Counted from the first letter of the stretch, positions 25,269 to 35,186 are shown. The stretch is 38,917 nt of DNA from Deltaproteobacteria bacterium (GCA_026417175.1 JAOADT010000001.1:1-38917); one strand, 5' to 3'. The notes: generated from the sequence alone by a model not told the origin. Program-made: numbers and translations.

Positions 25269-26057
25269 TTATCCAAATCTACCTGTAATATAGTCTTCAG
25301 TCAGCTTTTCTTGTGGATTTGTAAATATTCTGTCGGTCTTTCCAAACTCAATGATTCGGCCAAGATACATAAATGCGGTGTAATCGGAAACCCTTGCCGC
25401 CTGCTGCATGTTGTGGGTAACAATGATTATGGTAAGCTCCCGCTTTAGCTCTATCATAAGTTCTTCTATCTTTGCAGTGGCTATAGGGTCAAGGGCAGAT
25501 GTAGGTTCATCGAAGAGTAGTATAGCTGGATTTGTCGCTATAGCTCTTGCTATGCACAATCTCTGCTGTTGTCCACCTGACAAGTCGTAGGCAGGTTTAT
25601 GTAATCTGTCTTTTACTTCATCCCAAAGCGCGGCACTTTTTAAAGATTTTTCTACAACCTCGTCCAGATAACTTTTTTTATTTATACCCCTTATTCTTAA
25701 GCCATATACAACATTCTCGTATATGGATTTTGGAAACGGATTAGGTTTTTGAAATACCATGGTTATCTGCATTCTCACTTTTATCGGATCCACTTCCGGA
25801 GAAAGAATGTTTAATCCATCAGGATGAAGTATTATTTCTCCTTCGTATCTGTTTCCCGGGTAAAGATCATGCATCCTATTAAAGCACCTAAGAAAAGTGG
25901 TCTTTCCACACCCTGATGGTCCTATAAGAGCTGTAATCTTTCCCCTGGCAACGGAAAGGTTAATATCTTGAAGAACTTTGTTATCTCCGTAATAGAAATT
26001 GAGGTTCCTTACCTCTGCCTTTATCTCATCAAAAAAAGCAAGCTCTGGTTTCACCAT
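25269..26057 (-). CDS. pstB: phosphate ABC transporter ATPase
   Basis: PstB powers high-affinity phosphate import from the cytoplasmic face. The 262-residue protein has Walker [10 protein letters not shown], the Q-loop segment [17 protein letters not shown] typical of PstB, the signature LSGGQQQR, Walker [13 protein letters not shown] and the switch histidine in IIVTHNM. It overlaps pstA by 7 bases. It is the last gene of the pstCAB cluster; the phoU gene that usually follows is absent. Confidence 0.97.
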   Translation of the reverse strand: MVKPELAFFDEIKAEVRNLNFYYGDNKVLQDINLSVARGKITALIGPSGCGKTTFLRCFNRMHDLYPGNRYEGEIILHPDGLNILSPEVDPIKVRMQITMVFQKPNPFPKSIYENVVYGLRIRGINKKSYLDEVVEKSLKSAALWDEVKDRLHKPAYDLSGGQQQRLCIARAIATNPAILLFDEPTSALDPIATAKIEELMIELKRELTIIIVTHNMQQAARVSDYTAFMYLGRIIEFGKTDRIFTNPQEKLTEDYITGRFG

Positions 26058-26953
26058 CTTATCCTCTTTCTAAATCTGTACCTTATATAAATGGCAAGAC
26101 CGTTCATTAAGAGAGTCATGATCATAAGAACAATGCTTGCAGCAGCAGCATTCACATGGAATCCTTTCTGTGGTCTGGATACCCAATTGAATATCTGTAC
26201 GGGCATCACTGTGAATCCATCAAAAAGCCATTTAAATGATATGAAAGGAAATTCAAAGGTAAGAGGAGGAGAAGGTAAAAACGCGATGAACGTAAGAGCT
26301 CCAACAGTTATTAAAGGAGCTGTTTCACCTATGGCTCTAGATAAACCTATTATTATCCCTGTAAGTATTCCTCCCATAGAATATGGAAGCACGTGGTGTG
26401 CTATGGTCTGCCATCTGGTGGCTCCACAGGCAAATGACGCCTCTCTTATGGATTGAGGTATTGCCCTTATAGCCTCTCTAGTCGCTGTAATCACTATGGG
26501 TAGTATTAAGAGACCTAAAGCTAAACCCCCTGTCAATATGCTTTCCCCAAAGCCAAGTATGTAAACAAAAAGGCCTAACGCTAGAAGGCCGTAAATAATT
26601 GAAGGCACGCCCGCCAGATTAGCTATATTGATCTCTATCAAGTTTGTAAACCAGTTTCTCTTTGCGTATTCTTCAAGGTATATACCTGCGCCAACTCCGA
26701 GTGGTATCGCTGAAATCGCTGTTACAATCATAACTGCAAAGCTTCCAACCCACGCGGAAAGAATCCCGGCCTTTTCTGGAAACCGAGATGGAAAAGAGGT
26801 GAAGAATTTATAGTTTAGTCGGGAAGCACCGTCAATGAACAAATCTATAAAAAGTACCGTAATGAGTCCTAAACTTAAAAAGCAAAGTAAAAGGCCCGTA
26901 AGGGCAAATATAGTATCCAAGTACTTTGCTACCTTGATATTTTTGCCACCCAT
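26051..26953 (-). CDS. pstA: phosphate ABC transporter permease PstA
   Basis: PstA is one of the two membrane subunits of the phosphate importer. The 300-residue protein has six membrane helices and the ABC-permease EAA-type loop ([21 protein letters not shown]) followed by the [11 protein letters not shown] motif that is characteristic of PstA and PstC. It starts 22 bases after pstC and overlaps pstB. Confidence 0.95.
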   Translation of the reverse strand: MGGKNIKVAKYLDTIFALTGLLLCFLSLGLITVLFIDLFIDGASRLNYKFFTSFPSRFPEKAGILSAWVGSFAVMIVTAISAIPLGVGAGIYLEEYAKRNWFTNLIEINIANLAGVPSIIYGLLALGLFVYILGFGESILTGGLALGLLILPIVITATREAIRAIPQSIREASFACGATRWQTIAHHVLPYSMGGILTGIIIGLSRAIGETAPLITVGALTFIAFLPSPPLTFEFPFISFKWLFDGFTVMPVQIFNWVSRPQKGFHVNAAAASIVLMIMTLLMNGLAIYIRYRFRKRIRW

Positions 26954-26975
26954 CTGGTCACCCTCTTTAAAAAAC

Positions 26976-27860
26976 CTAATACCTTTCTCTGAATTTAATC
27001 CTCAAGAAAAAACTGACTACATTAGCAGCCAATGTTATAACAAAAAGTACAAGTCCAACAGCAAATATGGTGCTATATTCAAGTGTGCCATGTGGAACAT
27101 CACCCAAACTCACCTGGACAATATAGGAAGTAAATGTCTGAACTGGCTCTAAAGGATTTAAAGTCCAATTTGGCATCATACCAGCTGCTATAGCAACGAC
27201 CATTGTTTCCCCGACTGCTCTCGAAATACCCATTATGAAGGCTGCCGCTATCCCCGAAAAAGCTGCCGGGACCACCACTCTTAAAGAGGTTTGAAGCCTT
27301 GTAGCTCCCATTGCATATGAACCCTCTCTTATACCCATAGGAACAGCCCTCATGGCATCCTCACTAACGGAACTCACATATGGTACGATCATTATGCCCA
27401 TTATGATACCAGGACTTAATGCATTAAACCCAGAAAGGTCTGGAATAAATTTTTGAAGCCATGGAGTAAGGAAAAGTAAGGCAAAATATCCGTATACAAC
27501 CGTGGGAACAGCGGCAAGAAGTTCCAAGATAGGTTTTAGGACCTCTCTAAGCTTGGTTGGCGCGTACTCGCTGATGTAAATCGCAGTGATTAGCCCCACT
27601 GGAAGTGCAACTGTAAGGGCTATCACGGTCGTTAAAAAAGTACCAGCGACCAAAGGAAGTACACCGAATTTCGGATCTGCAAAAAGGGGTGTCCACTGCG
27701 TGCCAGTGAGGAATTCTTTCATCGAAACTCTTTTAAAAAACCCGTAAGAATCGTAAAAGAGTACCCATACAATACCGAGAGTTATAAATATGGAGAAAGC
27801 AGCGCATAAGAATAGGGAAAAAACTATGATTTTTTCTTTAAAAATCGACAATCTACTCAT
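26976..27860 (-). CDS. pstC: phosphate ABC transporter permease PstC
   Basis: PstC is the partner membrane subunit of PstA. The 294-residue protein has six membrane helices, the loop REGSYAMGATRLQTSLRVVVP and the motif ISRAVGETM. The ATG at 27860 has no clear ribosome binding site (TTGTAAAAA precedes it), unlike most genes here. It lies 582 bases from pstS, so it probably has its own promoter or is expressed by read-through. Confidence 0.95.
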   Translation of the reverse strand: MSRLSIFKEKIIVFSLFLCAAFSIFITLGIVWVLFYDSYGFFKRVSMKEFLTGTQWTPLFADPKFGVLPLVAGTFLTTVIALTVALPVGLITAIYISEYAPTKLREVLKPILELLAAVPTVVYGYFALLFLTPWLQKFIPDLSGFNALSPGIIMGIMIVPYVSSVSEDAMRAVPMGIREGSYAMGATRLQTSLRVVVPAAFSGIAAAFIMGISRAVGETMVVAIAAGMMPNWTLNPLEPVQTFTSYIVQVSLGDVPHGTLEYSTIFAVGLVLFVITLAANVVSFFLRIKFRERY

Positions 27861-28405
27861 TTTTTACAATTTACAGTACCTTATGCGATTAAAGTGAAAG
27901 AGACTCCTAACCCTTATGGCCGAATAATAAATTTTGTCCACTAGGAAAATCACCAAGTCTTCGCATACATTAATCCTGTATTTTCTCAAAATCGGCCAAT
28001 CACCCTCTGGCATCAGAGTCTCTCTAATCAAGTAAGATTAATTTTAAAATTATAGAACCATTGTTTGCCATAAATTGAAATTGTAAAAAACGTACCGAAA
28101 CGCAAAATGCGACATAATAAGTTTTTAAATCTTTATAGACCGTTTGTCAACAAATTCATACTGTACGGACAGCTACAAGGCTAAATAATAATTTCTGGGG
28201 CTAATAAAAAGCTCTCTTTCTAGTATAAACGACTATTCGAGACTGTTTACCCTTTCATTAAGTTACTCAAATCTATACGATTTACTTTTTAATCCTGTTA
28301 AAAACCCTGATAAAAATAAGATAAAGGTCTCCGAGCCTCTCGTATTAGTGTATGCTTTCATGTTTTTGACTCAAGAACAAAACATCCATAACTTCAGTTA
28401 AACCG
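27861..28405. other. long non-coding gap between pstS and pstC
   Basis: Together with the pstS terminator this is a 582-base gap inside the pst cluster. It is AT-rich and I found no open frame, RNA gene or 11-bp-periodic Pho repeat in it. A small hairpin CTCTG/CAGAG lies near 28001-28014. Confidence 0.4.
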
Positions 28406-28425
28406 GGGCAGGCATAAGCCTGCCC
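28406..28425 (-). terminator. hairpin after pstS
   Basis: A perfect 8-bp GC-rich stem, GGGCAGGC with GCCTGCCC and a 4-base loop, begins 18 bases after the pstS stop. The T tract on the minus strand is weak (CGGTTTAAC). It may be an attenuating terminator that raises pstS expression over pstCAB. Confidence 0.6.
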
Positions 28426-28442
28426 TTCTTAAGGATTATGCG

Positions 28443-29441
28443 CTATTTTTTCGCTTCCCTCTTTAACAATTCCTCAATACTCATTCCAACTTCTAGCTCA
28501 CCACCAAATACCGTCCCAGTCACCCTCTTAGAAAACCTTTCAGTGGCTAGCTGGTAGGCCTTCGGAGGTAGTGGAATATATCCCACCTCTTTTGCGAGTT
28601 TAGGAACGTTTTTCAGATAAAATTCAACAAACTCTTTCACTTCAGGTTTTTTAAGCGAAGCCATGTTTACGTAGATAAACAGGGGTCTAGAAAGGGGTTG
28701 ATATGATCCATTCATTACAGTTTCCATTGAGGGAGCCACAGCTTTCCCAGTCTTAGGGTTAACTATTGGAACAAGTTTGAGTTTGTCTCTATTTTCCTCG
28801 TAATACGCAAAACCAAAGTAACCTAAACTGTATCTGTCACCGGAAATCCCTTGAACCAGGACGTTGTCATCCTCGCTTGATGTATAATCACCTCTAGAAG
28901 CCTTTGCCTTTCCAACTATTGCTTCGGTGAAATAATCAAATGTACCCGAATCGACCCCTGGTCCAAAAAGCTTAAGTGGAGCATTTGGCCAATTGGGTCG
29001 TATCTGGTTCCACTTTGTAATCGTACCTTGGGCTGCAGGTTCCCACATTTTCTTCAGCTCTTCTACTGTGAGTTTATCTACCCAGTCATTCTTCGGATTT
29101 ACCATCACCGCAAGACCATCATATGCAATTGGAAGTTCTATATATTCCACCCCACCGCTTTTACATGCCTCAATCTCAGCTTTAAGCATAGGTCTCGAGG
29201 CATTTGAAAGATCTGTTTCTCCCCTGCAAAATTTTTTGAATCCGCCTCCAGTTCCGGATATTCCCACAGTTACCTTGATTTCACCTTTTTTTGCTTTCTG
29301 AAATTCCTCTCCAATGGCCTCTGTAATTGGATAAACTGTACTCGATCCGTCAATTTTTATGATTTTATCGGCGGCAAAAAGAGAGTTGAGAAAAATAGTC
29401 GCAATAAAACATGCAGTTAACAATAGGTTCTTTTTTAGCAT
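28443..29441 (-). CDS. pstS: phosphate ABC transporter substrate-binding protein
   Basis: PstS binds phosphate in the periplasm. The protein has a signal peptide (about 1-23, ending LFA), then the phosphate-loop segments [31 protein letters not shown] and [12 protein letters not shown] that are the PstS signature. I place the start at the ATG at 29441 (332 residues) because AAGGAGGG lies just before it and the predicted promoter -10 is only a few bases upstream of the alternative ATG at 29483. Confidence 0.95.
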   Translation of the reverse strand: MLKKNLLLTACFIATIFLNSLFAADKIIKIDGSSTVYPITEAIGEEFQKAKKGEIKVTVGISGTGGGFKKFCRGETDLSNASRPMLKAEIEACKSGGVEYIELPIAYDGLAVMVNPKNDWVDKLTVEELKKMWEPAAQGTITKWNQIRPNWPNAPLKLFGPGVDSGTFDYFTEAIVGKAKASRGDYTSSEDDNVLVQGISGDRYSLGYFGFAYYEENRDKLKLVPIVNPKTGKAVAPSMETVMNGSYQPLSRPLFIYVNMASLKKPEVKEFVEFYLKNVPKLAKEVGYIPLPPKAYQLATERFSKRVTGTVFGGELEVGMSIEELLKREAKK

Positions 29442-29486
29442 TTGATTATCCCTCCTTAGTTCATTTTTTTGTGCTTTTGGCATGAT

Positions 29487-29542
29487 ATTATATAACTTTG
29501 CTAATTTAAGCTTCTATTAAGAAAAAGTTAATTTTCAATTAA
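29487..29542 (-). promoter_or_regulatory. Pho-box array and -10 of the pstS promoter
   Basis: On the minus strand TTAA recurs four times at exact 11-base steps (first bases at 29542, 29531, 29520 and 29509). A perfect TATAAT follows at 29492-29487, where a PhoB-activated promoter would have its -10, and no -35 is seen. The 11-bp period is that of PhoB/PhoP half-sites, though the unit differs from the E. coli CTGTCAT. Confidence 0.7.
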
Positions 29543-29544
29543 TT

Positions 29545-31272
29545 TTAGATCCCTAAAGGAAGGGTTATAATAAAGGAGCTCCCCTCTCCGGGAGCACTTT
29601 TTACATATATTTTTCCATTATGAAGCATAACTATATGTTTCACTATAGAGAGACCAAGACCAGTTCCGTTGTGCTTTTTAGACCTCGATTTATCAACTAC
29701 ATAAAACCGTTCAAATATTCTTTTTTGATGTTTTTCTGGTATTCCTATGCCTGAATCTTCGACCCTTATTTCCACCGAATCTTCCATCTTTCGAGCCTCC
29801 ACCTTTATATGCCCTCGATCCGTATACTTTACTGCATTATCCAGTAAATTTATAAATAGCTGCTCTAGCTGGAATCTGTCACCTTTAAGTTTTAAATTTT
29901 CCTCCACATTCACGATAAGCTTAAGATTTTTCTGCCTAATTTTCTGCTCAAAAAGTTTTGTTATCGGTACTATCATTTCCTTTAAATCTAATTCTTCTAT
30001 CTCCATGAGAGATTTACCTTCTTCAAGCTTGGAAAGTAGTAAAAGATCGTTGACTATGCCGATTAGCCTGTCAGTGTTTCTCTTGATTATATCAATATAG
30101 GTCTTATCCTTTAGACTCTCATCGTATTCTAATGTTTCCGCAAAACCCTTAATCGCACTAAGAGGGGTTCTCAGTTCATGGGAAAGATTTGCAATGAAAT
30201 CCCGTTTCATTCTTTCTACTTCTACTGTCTCAGTTATATCATGAAACAAATAAACCCTTTCACCAGATGGACTGATCAACGATCCCGTTAACTTAAAGTG
30301 ACGTCCTTTTATTTTAATTTCCTTCGATATATTTTTTTCTCCTCTCGCTATTAACGATGTGTGCTCCCGATAAAATTCATTGAAAGTAGGTTCTCTTATG
30401 AGCTCCCAATAGTACATACCTTCGTAGATTTCATCTTCAATGAAATCTTTAAATGACTCATTAAAAAACTTAATTCTTCCAATTTCATCTAGTACTAGAA
30501 GAAGATCTGATATTCTTTTTAAAATGGCTCTATAATCGTTAATCTTCTTCGACAATGCGAGCAAATCTTGCCTAAGCCTATCGATCATCACATTGAACTC
30601 TTCTACATCTACTTTAAGCTTTCCGGTAGTTAAAAAACTAAGGTCACCTGTTAAACCCTCTTGAGCTATTTTTTTGGATAGCTGTCTAATAGCTGAAACC
30701 GGCCTATATGTTTTTCTTGAAACAATAAAGACGTAAATTACGAAAAGTAATGAAATGGAGATCATATACACTACGATCAGTGCTTTTAAAGTAAAACTTT
30801 CTAAGCCGATTTCTGAGAGCGGATAAGACAGGACAAGGACCCCTAGTACAAAATCATTCCTTTTTAATGTTTTTACAAAGATGATTACGTCTTCGCCATC
30901 TACTTTACCTAACTTTTTGAAAATATTATCTCCATTTTTTAAGACCTTCATAACCTCTTCAGAAATCAACGTCTTTACTTTTTGTTGTGATAAGTACTGG
31001 GGTCTACCTGATCTGTCAAATATTCCTATTTCAGCCTTCATAACATCTTTAAGAAATGATGCCTCCCTTTTTAGCATTTCCGTGTTTCGGTCAACTAGAA
31101 ACTGTGAAATATTCCTTTCAAAGAGGGGGCTAATTTTTTCAATTTTATGAACATGCACCTCAACTAGCTGACTTCTTTGAAATTTTATGAAGTAAATGTA
31201 AAAAAGGATGCTAAAAAAAATTAAAACTACAAAAAAAGAGAGTGCAACTTTTAGTAGAAAGCCATGTGACAC
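29545..31272 (-). CDS. phoR: PhoR-like sensor histidine kinase
   Basis: This 575-residue membrane kinase has two membrane helices (about 7-29 and 163-184) around a periplasmic sensor region, then a HAMP linker (about 185-240), a PAS domain (about 245-350), a HisKA domain with phospho-acceptor His365 (ANLSHELRTP) and a HATPase domain with NLLDNAVKYT, EDSGIGIPE and GTGLGLSI. The start is GTG at 31272, 6 bases after phoB. The large periplasmic region differs from the minimal E. coli PhoR and resembles Gram-positive PhoR. Position next to phoB and pst supports a phosphate-starvation role. Confidence 0.9.
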   Translation of the reverse strand: MSHGFLLKVALSFFVVLIFFSILFYIYFIKFQRSQLVEVHVHKIEKISPLFERNISQFLVDRNTEMLKREASFLKDVMKAEIGIFDRSGRPQYLSQQKVKTLISEEVMKVLKNGDNIFKKLGKVDGEDVIIFVKTLKRNDFVLGVLVLSYPLSEIGLESFTLKALIVVYMISISLLFVIYVFIVSRKTYRPVSAIRQLSKKIAQEGLTGDLSFLTTGKLKVDVEEFNVMIDRLRQDLLALSKKINDYRAILKRISDLLLVLDEIGRIKFFNESFKDFIEDEIYEGMYYWELIREPTFNEFYREHTSLIARGEKNISKEIKIKGRHFKLTGSLISPSGERVYLFHDITETVEVERMKRDFIANLSHELRTPLSAIKGFAETLEYDESLKDKTYIDIIKRNTDRLIGIVNDLLLLSKLEEGKSLMEIEELDLKEMIVPITKLFEQKIRQKNLKLIVNVEENLKLKGDRFQLEQLFINLLDNAVKYTDRGHIKVEARKMEDSVEIRVEDSGIGIPEKHQKRIFERFYVVDKSRSKKHNGTGLGLSIVKHIVMLHNGKIYVKSAPGEGSSFIITLPLGI

Positions 31273-31278
31273 GAGGTC

Positions 31279-31962
31279 TCAGTCCTCTTCTATTTTGTAC
31301 CCTACCCCTCTCACACTTTTTATGTATCGTCCCATCTCTCCTAGTTTTTCCCGTATATGCCTGATATGCACATCTATAGTTCTATCGACCACTGTTTTTT
31401 CGTCTCCCCAGAGATAATCAAGTATATTCTCCCTTGTCAACACTAAACCCCTTTTTTTCAATAGTAGCTCTAGTATCCTAAATTCCGTTGTGGTCAAATC
31501 CAACTTCTTTCCATCTAAATGTGCTTCGAACCTATCCGGATAAAGAACAAGCCTCTCTTCTAGTTTCAGTTGATTTACAAACTGTGGCCCGTACGTCCTT
31601 CTTAAAACAGCTTTAGCCCTAGCTATGAGCTCTCTGACTGAGAAAGGCTTTGTTACGTAATCGTCAGCCCCAACTTCGAGTCCAACAATTTTATCTGTTT
31701 CTTCGACCCGCGCTGTAAGCATTATTATTGGGATTTTAGTGAATTTTTCTTTGCTTCGTAAGCTCTTACATACTTCTACTCCATCCATATCTGGAAGCAT
31801 AAGATCCAGAATAATAAGATCGGGTATCTCTTTGGATAGTTGAGAGAAGAACGATTCCGCCGTGAAAAAAGTTTTCACTCTGAACCTGTTTTTTATGAAG
31901 TTAACCTTTATAAGTTCACATATGTCAGGCTCATCATCCACGACAAAAACTAATTCATCCAT
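31279..31962 (-). CDS. phoB: PhoB-like response regulator
   Basis: This OmpR/PhoB-type regulator has a receiver domain (about 1-120, with acidic Asp9 and Asp10, phospho-acceptor Asp53 in ILDLMLPD, and Lys in YVTKPF) and a winged-helix DNA-binding domain (about 130-227, with DVHIRHIREKLG and RGVGYKIE). I prefer the ATG at 31962 (227 residues), since family members begin with two or three residues before the first beta strand; an ATG at 31983 is possible. It is followed closely by phoR. It is the likely reader of the 11-bp TTAA arrays near pstS and the porin. Confidence 0.92.
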   Translation of the reverse strand: MDELVFVVDDEPDICELIKVNFIKNRFRVKTFFTAESFFSQLSKEIPDLIILDLMLPDMDGVEVCKSLRSKEKFTKIPIIMLTARVEETDKIVGLEVGADDYVTKPFSVRELIARAKAVLRRTYGPQFVNQLKLEERLVLYPDRFEAHLDGKKLDLTTTEFRILELLLKKRGLVLTRENILDYLWGDEKTVVDRTIDVHIRHIREKLGEMGRYIKSVRGVGYKIEED

Positions 31963-32064
31963 CCTACTAAAACACCTTACCATCTAGGCCTAGCTTAAGT
32001 CAAATTTTGTTTTTTACGAAGCTGACTCCTTGCGTTCAAACTATCAGAGCAAATCAACGAAAAA

Positions 32065-32108
32065 TTATACAAATCTTAATTCTCCCTTAACAATGGCTAA
32101 ATATCCTT
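32065..32108 (+). promoter_or_regulatory. Pho-box-like array upstream of the porin
   Basis: Four 11-base units start at 32065 (TTAT), 32076 (TTAA), 32087 (TTAA) and 32098 (TAAA), with C before the last three. This copies the period and unit of the array before pstS. It lies between phoB and the porin and could serve either. A good -10 is not obvious downstream. Confidence 0.5.
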
Positions 32109-32249
32109 AAGCACAGGGACAAGACAAATACATGAGAAAAAAGGGAGGTGATATCGATGTAGTCAATGTTGGACTTAAAGGAAACGAAAGCATTTACCGT
32201 CCCATAAAATGGCCATAATTGTATGGAAAAACTCAAAAAAGGAGGTATC

Positions 32250-33605
32250 ATGAGTAAGAAAAAAGGATTTTGCAAGAGATTAGTTTTTGAACCTATTGTG
32301 GTACTTATTGTCATTCTATTTCTTGCTCATCCAAAAGTACTTGCGGATACAGGCGATCCCGCGATGGATACCCTTATAAAGAAAATGGAAGAAAAGGGCC
32401 TGATCACTAAAGATGAAATAGAGAAAATAAAAGAGGATGTTAGAAAAGCAGTGAGCGAGAGAAACAAAAGGATAACAAAAGACTTAAAACTTCCTTTTGA
32501 CTTACGTGTTCGCTTACAGCCAAGATTCGAATATGGCGATCTACTGATAGACGATAACAAAAGATACACAGAGGAATCAGACCTATACATGAGACGACTC
32601 AGAGTATCTTTTCTGAAAGAATTTGAAAAACCACCATTTGGAAATAAGGTATGGGCATCCATAACGTTCGACGCAGATAGGTTAGAAATGGACTTAGATA
32701 AAGGGGCAAGAAAAGATCCTGATAGAAAGGTAAATGTTAATACCGTTGAATTAGGCTGGTTATTTGCCGACCAATTCGGTATTTATCTAGGATACGACGT
32801 TCCGCCTTCATACAGAAACACCTCCTCAGGGAAACATTTAATCATTGATGGTCCAACTGCGCTTATGTCAGCATCAGATAAACTGACAGGTGGACCCCAA
32901 GTACACGTAAGGCTGTTTGGACAACTTGGGAACGGGGTGTTCAAATACACACTTGCCTATGGTGATGGCCCAAACTCGCTAAGTAAACTTAAGGATATAG
33001 ATAGTGATGCTACAAAGTTGAATAACAAAGAATGGGGTGACCTTTTATCAGCGAGAATAGAATTTGCACCTCCAGGCCTTGTTGAGAAAGGCTGGGATGA
33101 TACGAACATGGGAAAAGAAAATTTTCTCTCAATAGGTTTGGGAGGAGCAATAACAGGAAAAAAACGATATCAAGCAGGTACGAGCAAACCTGACGTGCAT
33201 GTAAGACTAAGCACATTCAACCTTGATCTTTCAGGCCGATACAGGTGGGGCGAAATATCTTTCACTAGTTCTGCGGGTTACATGCGCTTTAAAAAGAATT
33301 TCAGTTATAAGGAGGACGAATCTCCTAGGGGCTACTACATTCAGGCCGGTATCCTCTTGCCCGGAAAAGTCTTTTCTGGACAAATTGAGCCTGTAGCAAA
33401 ATACGACCTGTGCGATACTGACAAGGCTGGAAAGAGAAAAACCAAGGAAAAGACATTTGCTTTGGGATTCAATCACTATATTTCGAAACACAATCTGAAA
33501 TGGGGATACAACTATGTCCAAACAAAATATGAGAGGGACGTAAGAGTAGCTTTAAACGATAGCACACGGAAGGTTCACCAGGTTCAACTTCAGTACGAAT
33601 TCTAA
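32250..33605 (+). CDS. OprO/OprP-like phosphate-selective porin
   Basis: This 451-residue outer-membrane beta-barrel protein has a signal peptide (about 1-32), a short coiled-coil segment (about 36-75, MDTLIKKMEEKGLITKDEIE), and a barrel of alternating strands that ends in a C-terminal phenylalanine, as outer-membrane proteins do. OprO/OprP porins take up phosphate or polyphosphate. The start at 32250 is chosen over an in-frame ATG at 32223 because AAAAAAGGAGG lies just before it. Placement beside phoBR and downstream of a Pho-like array supports phosphate selectivity; the family also contains porins of other specificity. Confidence 0.85.
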   Translation: MSKKKGFCKRLVFEPIVVLIVILFLAHPKVLADTGDPAMDTLIKKMEEKGLITKDEIEKIKEDVRKAVSERNKRITKDLKLPFDLRVRLQPRFEYGDLLIDDNKRYTEESDLYMRRLRVSFLKEFEKPPFGNKVWASITFDADRLEMDLDKGARKDPDRKVNVNTVELGWLFADQFGIYLGYDVPPSYRNTSSGKHLIIDGPTALMSASDKLTGGPQVHVRLFGQLGNGVFKYTLAYGDGPNSLSKLKDIDSDATKLNNKEWGDLLSARIEFAPPGLVEKGWDDTNMGKENFLSIGLGGAITGKKRYQAGTSKPDVHVRLSTFNLDLSGRYRWGEISFTSSAGYMRFKKNFSYKEDESPRGYYIQAGILLPGKVFSGQIEPVAKYDLCDTDKAGKRKTKEKTFALGFNHYISKHNLKWGYNYVQTKYERDVRVALNDSTRKVHQVQLQYEF

Positions 33606-33620
33606 AGGTTCGTATGCTAA

Positions 33621-33666
33621 AAAGGGAACCTCTTGTCAGGAACAAGGGGTTCCTTTTCTTTTTTCC
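33621..33666 (+). terminator. intrinsic terminator of the porin gene
   Basis: A 12-bp stem with one G-T wobble (33625-33636 with 33642-33653) and a 5-base loop is followed by TTTTCTTTTTT. It begins about 20 bases after the stop codon. Confidence 0.9.
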
Positions 33667-34058
33667 GCCATTATTAAAAACAAATTTCTATAGCGGCAAT
33701 GGTCCTTTGCAAACTTACATCATGCTAACTACTCAGGTGCAATAACAATTCTAAAGAAAGTTTAGGTTGTCTACCCGTAATAATACTCAGCTTTATCTCC
33801 TTATGGAAAAGGATCACCGTCTTACAGCTTAGGCTAAAGAGACGAATCTTTAATTCGGGTCTCATAAGAGATATTAAGAACACATAACCTTATTCTTGCC
33901 GTGTTTAAAGTTTCTTCGTCTTTTAAGTCTTAAAGGCCTATGGTTTGCGAATCTAAAGTTCTTCAAATAGGTACCTATTTCAACATGAAATACTCTGGTG
34001 AACTACTGCTATACTACATTCTCATCCTTTATTCACCTAAACTAAAGACTCTCAGGAA
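33667..34058. other. non-coding stretch between convergent genes
   Basis: No gene is supported in these 392 bases. A 9-bp stem with a 2-base bulge (33839-33863, GAGAC-GAAT with ATTC-GTCTC) lies in the middle without a T tract and has no assigned role. Confidence 0.4.
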
Positions 34059-35174
34059 TCAGAGAAAGTTTTTTAGCCCTAAGTCCTCTAATAACTTTAA
34101 TAGTACATTCAGTCCCTTCTTCTCTGGGTGATCTTGGATCGAAACCCATTGAACAAGTTTCTTGATTGCGCGACCGGAGACCATAGCTTCTTGGGCCATT
34201 TCTTTTCCCTGAAGTAACGTGCCACACTTTTCTGCTATGTAAAGAATTGCTCCCGCGTTGATAGCCGTGAAATTAACGCAAGCCTCAGAACCTTTTCCAG
34301 CTAAGACCAACAAAAATCTTTTCACTTCTTCTTCCATATTTTCTTTAGACTGAATGTCTGAAAGTTTACACCTGGGAATACCAAAGTCCTCAGGTTCAAG
34401 TTCATATCTTGTCATTTTATCTCTGGAAAACTCTATCACCTTAGTTTTACCACAAGGGGATATTTCATCCATACCTTTGTTTAAACCTTCTACCTCCCCG
34501 TGGGCAACCATGCCCTTTTCGTAACCTATCCTTTTCATGAGGTTTGCCATCTTCTCTATTATCCTGCTACTGTATACTCCTCTAATAGCTAATTGTGGAA
34601 TAACAGGAGAAGCAAGAGATGCAGAAATGTTAAAGGTTGACCCAAAATACATCTTGGACAGAATTCGGGCAAGCGCACCCGGATGAACTTTAGCACTCAT
34701 GCCATTAAATAATCCTATACCTGCTTCTTTTACGCTTTCAGCTACCTTTTCTACAGGAGCCTCCACATCCAAGCCCAGAGCTTCTAGTATATCCACGGTT
34801 CCACACTTGCTAGTAAGCGCTCTTGCTCCGTGTCTCACCATAATTACTCCAAGAGAGGATGCCACTATTGCCGACGCAGTGCTTACATTGAACGTGTAGA
34901 GATTATCCATCCCCGTGCCTGAATTTTCAACAAGTGGACCCGGAAGACTTGTTTGTACCTTAATTGTATCCAGTTCGTAGATAGCCTTCCACGCTCCGTA
35001 TAACTCATCCACTGTTTCACCCTTGGCAACAAGAGCAGCAAGAAAAGCGCCTTGCTGAACCTCCGACTGTCTGTTTAAAAGTACATCAGAAAACATCTCG
35101 TAAGATGTTTTTTCATCTAGATCTTTCTTTTCTATAAGGCTCATAATGTGACGACCAAAACTTCTTGGATCCAT
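34059..35174 (-). CDS. TrpD-like (glycosyltransferase family 3) phosphoribosyltransferase homologue
   Basis: This 371-residue protein has the anthranilate phosphoribosyltransferase fold, with an N-terminal helical domain and the motifs GTGMDN (86-91), NVST (96-99), RHGAR (114-118) and TSKCGTVDILE (121-131). These correspond to the PRPP and metal site. However, the anthranilate-contact region (the RT-FN-GPL-NP segment of TrpD) reads FGSTFNISASLASP, lacking the arginine and the GPLxNP element. No other trp gene is near. It lies 12 bases after the dehydrogenase and behind the cobalamin riboswitch. I infer a phosphoribosyl transfer or phosphorolysis on another base, perhaps linked to cobamide metabolism. 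Confidence 0.8.
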   Translation of the reverse strand: MDPRSFGRHIMSLIEKKDLDEKTSYEMFSDVLLNRQSEVQQGAFLAALVAKGETVDELYGAWKAIYELDTIKVQTSLPGPLVENSGTGMDNLYTFNVSTASAIVASSLGVIMVRHGARALTSKCGTVDILEALGLDVEAPVEKVAESVKEAGIGLFNGMSAKVHPGALARILSKMYFGSTFNISASLASPVIPQLAIRGVYSSRIIEKMANLMKRIGYEKGMVAHGEVEGLNKGMDEISPCGKTKVIEFSRDKMTRYELEPEDFGIPRCKLSDIQSKENMEEEVKRFLLVLAGKGSEACVNFTAINAGAILYIAEKCGTLLQGKEMAQEAMVSGRAIKKLVQWVSIQDHPEKKGLNVLLKLLEDLGLKNFL

Positions 35175-35186
35175 TCTATTCTCCTC

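Noticed and set aside
33940-34131. A 63-codon open frame on the plus strand
   Set aside because: No ribosome binding site, low-complexity composition, and it overlaps the end of the TrpD-like gene antisense.
34059-35174. Anthranilate phosphoribosyltransferase of tryptophan synthesis
   Set aside because: No trp neighbours, a cobalamin riboswitch upstream, and the anthranilate-binding segment is not conserved.
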